Below are positions 56,301 to 64,000 of a DNA stretch of 64,000 nucleotides, in pieces. The stretch's first letter is position 1, and the number at the start of each line of letters is the position of its first letter. The notes beneath the pieces were generated by a model that had not been told where the DNA came from, searched no databases, and saw only the letters and a program-made list of their open reading frames with translations. Both the position numbers and the translations under genes were made by a program. The DNA comes from Triatoma infestans. Its lineage: Eukaryota; Arthropoda; Insecta; Hemiptera; Reduviidae. The stretch covers positions 1-64,000 of the forward strand of contig JAAEAF010003819.1 of the NCBI GenBank assembly GCA_011037195.1, in the 5' to 3' direction.

Positions 56301-57815
56301 GCTATTTTTTTACTCGCTTAAAAATCTCATAGATCTTTTCATAGCTGTGATACAACTATAATATGAAAGTAAATGTGGTGCTTAATAAAAAAAACTTCTG
56401 GTAAATATAGTTGGTAAACAGTACAAAGTACTGATGAGGATTAAGAGAGAGAAAAAGAAACGCACAGAACTTTTGTTACACTCCCCCGTAAAACTAATCA
56501 CAAAAGAAATATGTTTAAACTGAATAATTACAAAAATTCTAGGATGATAAACCAATATCAAATGTAAATAGAAACAATTTATTATGTTTATTATATGAAT
56601 TTATTATTAGTTATTATTAGAAACATATTTTTTTTATTGACTTTTATATTAACAAGGCTAACATTGTAAATTTCAAATTTAAATTATGTTTTAAACAGTT
56701 GTTTAGAAAATATATAATTATAGACAAAAAAAGACGCGGATTTAGTTTGGATTTTATTTATTTCTAAGAAATGTTCTTTTTAATTAATTTAAAAATAAAA
56801 TGACTCGTATATAATTGTCTCATTTAAGAGAAGATTTGTTGTTAAATTCTCTATATAGTGTATTTTTTATAATAACATTTGGATTTGGATTTAGTTTCGA
56901 GCAGGATTTTTTTGAGCTTATTTTCAGAGGGGAATTCCTGTGAAGTTCTTCAAATAGGTTTCTTCATTTGAAAAAACTAAATTTTTGGTTACAAAATTTC
57001 TTTTAGTGGTTACTTTCACAGAAGCCACGAAGGGATATTTCAAACTGAAAGCATTTCCAACAACTTCGACGAACTAACCAGGGAGCCAATTTTTTGCCCG
57101 CATTCACATTTTTTGCAAATCTAGTCATCAATTCCAAAGGAAAATAACTTTCACCAACTCGCATTTTTTTTTATATAAATTTCAATAGTAAATATTCCAC
57201 TGAATTTTGCTTTATCATCAGAAGTATTATGTATAATTTATCTAATAATCCGGAAAAAACAGATTGTTTTAAATGCGAGAATAATAGGTAATATTTTCAT
57301 ATGAAGAAAATTGAATTTTTTGGATAATAAGTGTACTTTTTAACAGAGAGAATTTTCCTTTCAAACTATTGTGACAAAGCCACAAACGCGACTACTTTTG
57401 GCAGTCAAGTGGGCACTTCAGGAATCAATCTGGCTCTGATCTCTTTCAGTCAGACTTAGAAGCGAGGAGCTTCTAAAGCTGGTGACTTTACTTGAATAGT
57501 ATATTTTACACGTTACAACTTCTCCAGCTTTCTAAAACCGTCTTAAGATTGGTTTTCATTATAGTTAAATTTAACCCATTTTAATATTATTTTGTCAGTT
57601 AGTTTTTATAGCTTATATAGCTTTGAAATATGAATCTTGAAATTCAAACTGGACCTAAAAGAATATTACAGCACCGAAAATTTTTAGACAACTAAAATAT
57701 CACTTTACCGCTTTTTACTGTTGAGGAGGAAGTATTTTTTCAAAATTTTTAGCGATGTTCTCGAAGCGATACGCTCCACAAACTCTCTTGTGTGTAGTTG
57801 CTTTGGTAACTAATA
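56301..57815. other. AT-rich spacer
   Basis: No gene or recognised element. Confidence 0.5.
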
Positions 57816-57824
57816 AAAAAATTG

Positions 57825-58165
57825 TTGAATATGTGGATGGGTCCGTAATACTGGATAATATCTGGTATTTTATCCGTCGTAGCATCATGGCCATTCATTT
57901 TTTCCAGGCCGGTTTCGGATTTTCATCCATAGTCAGAGCAAATTCACCAAGTTCGCAAAGAGAGTTCACTCCAAATGTAATGTTCCTATTTTGAAACGAA
58001 ACGTAATGTTTTGAAAAACCAACAAGTGTGAATTAACAGAAACTTATGTTGAAGTGAACTCTCTACACGAACTTGGTGAATTTGCTCTGACCCTGGATGA
58101 AAATCCGAAACCGGCCAGGAAAAAAAAGGAATATGCATGCTACGACGGATAAAATACCAGATAAT
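57825..58165. mobile_element. IR-B palindromic element, longer-centre copy
   Basis: Left arm: GTGGATGGGTCCGTAATACT, ATAATATCTGGTATTTTATC, CGTCGTAGCATCATGG, GGCCGGTTTCGGATTTTCAT, GCAAATTCACCAAGTTCG. Right arm: GAACTTGGTGAATTTGCTC, GGATGAAAATCCGAAACCGG, ATATGCATGCTACGACGG and ATAAAATACCAGATAATG. The centre is longer than at 51090 (it includes TGTTCCTATTTTGAAACG). The hammerhead-like cores are damaged (CTGACCC right; CTGACTA left). The left arm extends beyond the right, as in IR-A. Confidence 0.8.
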
Positions 58166-59100
58166 GAAAAAAATTGTTACTTTATCTGAAACATATTTGT
58201 TTTTTTCAAGAAAATGTATTTTAGTGATGCTTGAAAAGCTCTAATATTTTATAGCTTGTGTAAACTTCACCCCTCCCGAACAATGGCCATTTATTGAATG
58301 CGATATCTACCCCTAATTTTGTTGAACATTTCTTAGTGTTACGAATTTTTGGATCTTGAATCTAACTTTCTTATTTAAAATGAAACAGTAGCAGTTATTT
58401 TTACAAATTTGGAAATAGTTTTTCTTTTTATGAAAAAAAAAAACGTATCAGTGTTGCAGTAATTCAAACAGACGTCCATTATTGTTTTGCACACCATCGT
58501 CTCAAAATTATTAAACTGAATTAAGGAATTTCAGATAATAAGAAAAAGGGAAAAATCCAGGAAAGGCTGCGGAGGGGTACACGAAATTGTTTTAATTGAT
58601 ACTTGGTGCGGATGGCATGCTAGGAAATCATGCCCAACTGACCCATTTTTTAAGCAAATAATTCTTCTAGGAAATTCTTCCCCAATTTTCTGAGACATAA
58701 ATGCCCATATTAAAATGTGCATGCATTATTATTACTTTCAATAGTTCAGTTCGAGAAACGAATTCAAATGTTAGCATTGATATATTTTCTTCAGATTCAA
58801 GATAAGTGACACAGTAGGAAAAATGTCTACAACTTTTAGAAAGAAGTAAAAGTAATATTGCTGGTTCCCAAGGAAATAAACGCGAGATATATGCTCTGCC
58901 ACAAGATGTATGCTCCGCACACTGTGGGTATTGTGAAAACTTGCAGGAAAAGAAGTAATATTCCAGAGCAGACCTTTTTAAAGTAGAAGTCGTAAAAAAT
59001 TTGGTAAATCATAAAATAAGTTAATATTCGTTCCTAGATACGCAAAAATCGATAATAATTTTGAAGTCAATGCATGCGTCAAAGATCAATGTATTACCGC
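58166..59100. other. AT-rich spacer
   Basis: No gene or recognised element. Confidence 0.5.
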
Positions 59101-59104
59101 TAAC

Positions 59105-59300
59105 TGTAGGGGAGATAGTGATAGCGCGCTGGACAACTAACGTGAAGGTCCCGGGTTTGAGTTCCCTAGAAGATTCTATAGTTCATCAACTCATTTCCGG
59201 TGAAAAGCAGTGAAGTCCTGTAGCTAGAGAATACGCTGCCTGGAGACCGACAGAGCACTGAGAATACTCCGACCTTTGGGATAGCTATATCGGTCCAGAG
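59105..59300 (+). mobile_element. SINE1 copy, diverged
   Basis: Head: GGAGATAGTGATAGCGCGC, anticodon-loop region AACTAACGTG (mutated), B box CCCGGGTTTGAGTTCC. Body: CTAGAAGATTCTATAG, GTAGCTAGAGAATACGC, GCCTGGAGACCGACAGAGC, ACTGAGAATACTCC. The tail is not clearly either SINE1 tail type. Confidence 0.75.
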
Positions 59301-60135
59301 GGCTTTAATTTTGAGCTTCAGCTTAGGGCTTAGCTTTCCTCACAGATAATTTAAAAAAAAATTACCACTATCTAACTCTCTGAATACTGAAATGCTATTT
59401 TAAATAGTCTGAAATAGACTGAAAAAAAAAACGCTCTTTTTAAATAGTCGGTATTCACTAAAGGCTTTGTTAAAAATTGCTAAAAGTTAAAAACTCTTTT
59501 TAGATTAACCGTCGGGGTTTTCTATTCCTGTACCAGAGCTGCAATGTAGAGCATAGTTAAAGAATAATAGTTTAATTACAAAAAATAAACAATATTTTTT
59601 TCCTTACAACCATTCCATAGTTTTTAAACTATCATTGGATTATTAGATTCTCAGGATATTATTGGATTTTAAAAATTTCATTTTAGAAATAGTTAATTAC
59701 TATTTACCTAATATGTTGTTATAAAAGTTTTTTTTTTATAAAATCATGCAGTTTGCGATGCTTAGCTATACAAAATTAAGCAGAGACCCTCTTCGTAATG
59801 GAAGGGATGCCACGAGCTTAAACATAATGGAGGGCCTAAGAATGTTGCACAAAAGGGACAGATTATTTTAAAGAGCTTTAAAAATACATTGCAAGCTCTT
59901 TTTCAATATGAGGAAATTATATTCTCTAACAATATAAATATCACGAAACGAAGTCTGATCTTTATACTGTATGTAGACATTATAGGTATATGGATATTGC
60001 AAAGTTATCGTGAGATTAGACCTCCTGCAACTCCTGCCAAAACCAAGGCCAAAATAAAAAATAAAACAAAATATAAACATTATGTACTTGAATCCCCTAT
60101 TCTTCAAAATAAAAACCTACATTCTCACCCACCTA
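59301..60135. other. AT-rich spacer
   Basis: No recognised gene. Confidence 0.45.
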
Positions 60136-60139
60136 TCTG

Positions 60140-60850
60140 CAAGCACTTCAATTTGGTGACTGAACCAATTTTTTGGAACATTTTCTGAGGCAATGCTCCA
60201 CAAAAAGCATAGCTTGACCGTTCTTTTCCGGACCGATCTTGGCTAACCTCTAATTGGGCTAGCCATTAGTCTTGTGGGTACCCACTGCCTACGCATGTTT
60301 GTTTTTTTTTACAAATCTATTCTATCTATTCTTTTCCAATACCGGTCATGTTTTGAATTCTGAAGCAAATTTTTGCACACATCTACACGCTGATTGGCTT
60401 GATACTTTGAGAATTTATGAGGATCTATTCTTGATCACCGACATCCAGCTTTCTGAGCTGGTGGCTCACTCTTGCGTTTGGAGCCCTTACTACGGTAGAT
60501 AATCCTCGAGTAGTCGAGATAAACGAAACTTGTTTTCATGTCCCAAAGGAAAACCTGAACTTCACTAATCTTGAAGACTGGAGTCTCCACTTTTGATACG
60601 TTTAAATCATTAGGCTTCGGCACAGCATCCCCTCTCCTACCATTCCTGCCGCTTTTGCGCTTAATCCTTTTTTCCAATATCTCAGAAAACTGGGAATCTG
60701 AATTTTTCCTTCGGATATTTTGATTGTTTGGTTGTAGATTATAACAAAGCAAACGAAAGGTACAAGACGTTTTGGTACATAATTGAATAAAGGATTAGTC
60801 AAAGTAAATATTGATATAAATTAAAAAATAAACACAAAAACAACGAATTG
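60140..60850 (-). repeat. Unclassified repeat U1, copy 2
   Basis: It aligns with 17840-18391 plus 20535-20640: CTTGGCTAACCTCTAATTGG, GAAGCAAATTTTTGCACACA, TCCTCGAGTAGTCGAG, CCTTCGGATATTTTGATTG, TAATTGAATAAAGGATTAG. The minus-strand frame 60435-60752 (RRKNSDSQFSEILEKRIKRK, then KVETPVFKISEVQVFLWD) may be decayed coding sequence. Family unknown. This copy is uninterrupted and so shows the site where the LINE entered copy 1. Confidence 0.6.
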
Positions 60851-63800
60851 TAATTTAATTTTCAGAACAAGAAATGACTAATTGTAAATTGTAATAATTG
60901 AACTGTATTTCTCCACATATAGTTGGGGATGAATGGGGATCGCGATGGTGAAAAGTTTAAGAAGCACTGTTCCAGAGGATATCATCACAATGTGGATTAC
61001 AAGGGCAGGGGTCAAGCTTTCCATAGGAATGGATAACTTTCATCCTGCTTACTTGAGATCAGCTAAAACAAATCCTTAAATCTAAAATTCTTAATGATAC
61101 AAAAGAACGTCAGCCCATAAAAAGCCGAAAAGCTATCATTTTCTGACAATCGAACAAATAGCATCACGTCTTTATAACATTTTCAGAATAGACTATTTAC
61201 AAGGCAGAAGAGTCATTTTTTAAACAACATGTGCTACCAGGAAGAAGAAAGAGATGACATCGAGCCGTTCGGACATGTGCCCTTCCTTATTGGAAATTAG
61301 AAAGTTCAATTTATGTAGATGACAGCTTCTAGGTCTCTTACAAACAACGGATCTGCCTTAGGAAAAGAACGCATGATTGCATGTTCACCCGCATTTTTGG
61401 ATATAATAACACAACATACTCAGCATAATTCGCGGCGAAATGTTATCCAATATTAAATTGGCGGATTAATAATGGAATACCAGTGATTCTGGAATGGATT
61501 TCGTTTCTTATCAATGTGCACAAACAACACCGGGCTTCAATCCAATCACAAAGCAGAAGTTAATTTGGTTGTTTAAGTACTAATTAACTTTTTTTTTCAC
61601 GTGAGTACAAACATACCTATCTTTCTAAGATAAGAGTGTGCCGCATTCAAGTTGCTATAAGGTTCCAATGACTAACGATATACAATATATCGGATTTCAA
61701 GCATGCTTTCAGAAATCACAGTAAGGAAATTTGTTAAACTGAAGTATTAGGTATACTATGAGGTAAACAAGTGAATGGATTACATTAGATTCTTCCTTTT
61801 GCGTTGATGCGATCTTTAAGCTTATATTAGAAACAAAAACTTCTAAAACAAAACTAAGAGGCTGCACTAGTATTAGTTATAAAAACAAAAATAATTTTTA
61901 AATCATTAATAGGATTAAAGAAGAGTATTTTGTTTACAATGGTTAACTGCTATTTATCAAATATTTTTATGATCTGATTATGAGATTAAGATACAAAATG
62001 GGATTTTTTACTATAAATATTCTAATTTAAAAAAACAATCGCACTTTGGTGATTTTCTCAAATGAAAGATATTTCTTCAAAAAATTAGCAAACTAATATA
62101 ATTAATCAGAACAGAAAATTACTAGAAGCATCTGAAAGTAAACAGCAAAAGAGATTACAGTTCTAAGCATACAGCTTTTTCATGTAGAAAATTAAATGAT
62201 TACAGAGTTGTATTGTTTAAAATCAGCAAGAAACGTCACAATAAAATGTTTGCGGTACGTATTATCGTAAATAATATCTCCCTTATTACAATGTTTATAC
62301 ATATATATATATTTAAGGCCTTTTGTATTAAAATGAAAAAGTATTATTCTTACCCAATATTAAATATTAATGCTAACCACTACAGATTAATTTCATACTT
62401 TTCCTAAAATTAACTAAACTATTAACACTTGGATTTTTAGTCTACTAGAATTTATTGCTTTAATATTTCATAAAAATGTGTGAATAGGTGCTGAGAAAGC
62501 AATTGTTAAACGGCAAAGCCCGGAAATCGGATGTTAAACGGAAATCAATGTACTTATATTTACGATTTCATTTATTAAAACAAAATAATAAAAATACTTT
62601 GCCACAAATTTTATGTTAACCCAAATATTTCCTGCACCCCCCCCCCCAATGGCCGCCATTTGTAGAATATTCCTCAGATTATCACCGCTCGACATGTTTT
62701 GTAGAAGTTTTATTATATATAACACCTTTATTTACGCCCATATTGTTAGGGTTTTTCAGAGTAGTTACTGTTTTATTATTATTTCTTGCCTTTTCCAAGA
62801 AATTAGTTAAGAATAATAGTTATAAATGCTTAAAAGAGCCTCGGCGTAGTAAGTGTAAAACGTCGTCTATTCAAACTCGCTGATCCCATCCCGAACAATG
62901 AGTTTCTAGAAACACGTCATTTTATATATTATCCATTGTGTAAATTTATAAGATTAGAAAGCAATGATATTATAATCGATTTAATTAATATGTATATTAA
63001 AAATTAATAATATATTATTTTACAATATCATTTGAAACAATATAATCAATAAGACAAAAATTATTAGAAGATTCGGACTTTTTATAATTTTATAATTTAT
63101 TTATATTAGTCAATTTATGGAAGAAACAACTTCCGTTTTTATCATTTAAAAGTTTGCATGAAGGATTTATTGGAATTTGTGTTTGTTTTTAATCAATCAG
63201 TTTACATGAAGATGATATACTGAAATAATATTGCAAATTATTAAATATATTTAGAGGTATCTATTATTTAAATTTCTCTCTTAACTAAGATGAATTAAAT
63301 ATATCCTAATTGTATAAACCTAATTGTAATAAAAATATTCACTACGTTTGCATACAATATATTTCACTACGTAATTATATTTCCTTATTTTAGTTGATAA
63401 GTAAGTAATTATTTTAGGTTCATTTTTTAATTATCTATATTTCTAACATAGATACAAAAATTATTTTTATTTTTGCTACATGGGTTGCATAATTGCAAAA
63501 ATAAAATCTGGCAATATCTGGCATTTTGCGGCCTTCAAATTATTCATCACTGTTTATTTGTTATAATTATTGAATTATCCCGGTGATTTTGTTGTTTGTT
63601 TTTTTTGAGGGGGCGTGGCCATAGTTACTGCACGATCGCAATTTTAGATTCTGAGGTTGTTTATATATATATATATATATTATATAAAAATATATATTTC
63701 TGTTTATAGTTCAAACTGGCATTATAGGAGATTTCATTTATTTAGTGAACTTTTTGAATGATCGATTTCAACTTTTAACTACAAAAAAATTTCCTTCCAA

Positions 63801-64000
63801 AGTTGGTAACACTGAATAAACAATATTAATACTAAATGTAGGTATTTAAAAAATAAAACTGACCTTCATGTCTATAAAATTGAAGTCGGTAGGTCTGGAT
63901 ACTATCATGAAGATTGGTTGATGAAAGCAGGGCAGTTGTAGGCGCTTCACGTGGCTTCTTATTTTTTTTTTCTAAATAAAAAAAAAAATTGACCGCGCGC
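60851..64000. other. AT-rich spacer to window end
   Basis: No gene or recognised mobile element. It contains a C run at about 62637-62647, TA runs at about 62303-62312 and 63664-63680, and A/T homopolymers near the end. Confidence 0.5.

Overview
The window looks like intergenic or heterochromatin-like DNA from an arthropod, most likely an insect. It is visibly AT-rich, full of microsatellites, and packed with eukaryotic transposable elements: I/R1-type, Jockey-type and R2-like LINEs, a mariner, and tRNA-derived SINEs. I found no convincing host gene, rRNA, functional tRNA or bacterial-type operon. Almost every protein-like reading frame belongs to a truncated or frameshifted retroelement or transposase. 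The species is not identifiable from the sequence alone.

The dominant repeat, called family H here, is about 0.9-1.4 kb when complete. One end starts TCTGGTGTGAAACAC with a small hairpin. The other ends in a hairpin built from TACTTCCTCTTACT and AGTAAGAGGAAGTA. About 13 bp near each end are inverted copies of each other, and the body is 2-4 tandem units of about 290-300 bp. This layout resembles Helentron-associated (HINE/DINE-1-like) non-autonomous elements. Copies or relics lie at about 397-530, 793-2165, 2691-3680, 4605-4735, 5262-6290, 7240-7605, 7860-8013, 11205-11330, 14340-14745, 24785-24875, 27190-28130, 28915-32830 (two nested copies), 33615-33730, 37646-39545, 40270-41757 and 48055-48890. 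They act as landing sites for SINEs, a mariner, a Jockey-like LINE and an R2-like LINE.

Three SINE families are present. SINE1 has an Ala/Gly-like head and eight copies. SINE2 has a Thr-like head and three copies. SINE3 has a Glu-like head, with one full copy and two relics. Two SINE1 copies end in a segment matching the 3' end of the R1-like LINEs here, as expected for a SINE mobilised by its partner LINE.

LINE remains by region: I-like 3' ends with AAT tails (31-400, 45938-46715); an R1-like element with intact RNase H (18392-20534) and a related 3' fragment (49782-50043); an R2-like element with a restriction-like endonuclease (29470-31727); Jockey-like copies (35560-36720, 40776-41632, 54461-55091); and LINEs of unresolved clade (42957-43560, 46770-47825, 49330-50590, 52125-52935).

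The most unusual material is a set of palindromic elements. Family IR-A lies at 14790, 16845 and 33905; family IR-B at 9895, 51090 and 57825. Their arms carry hammerhead-ribozyme-like cores (CTGANGA, a stem-loop, then GAAACCGGTC). A third such core is at 42656-42695. Hammerheads of this minimal kind are known from Penelope-like retroelements. One IR-A copy has a 10-bp target-site duplication, so it moved as a unit. From about 60.9 kb to the end I see only AT-rich sequence and simple repeats.
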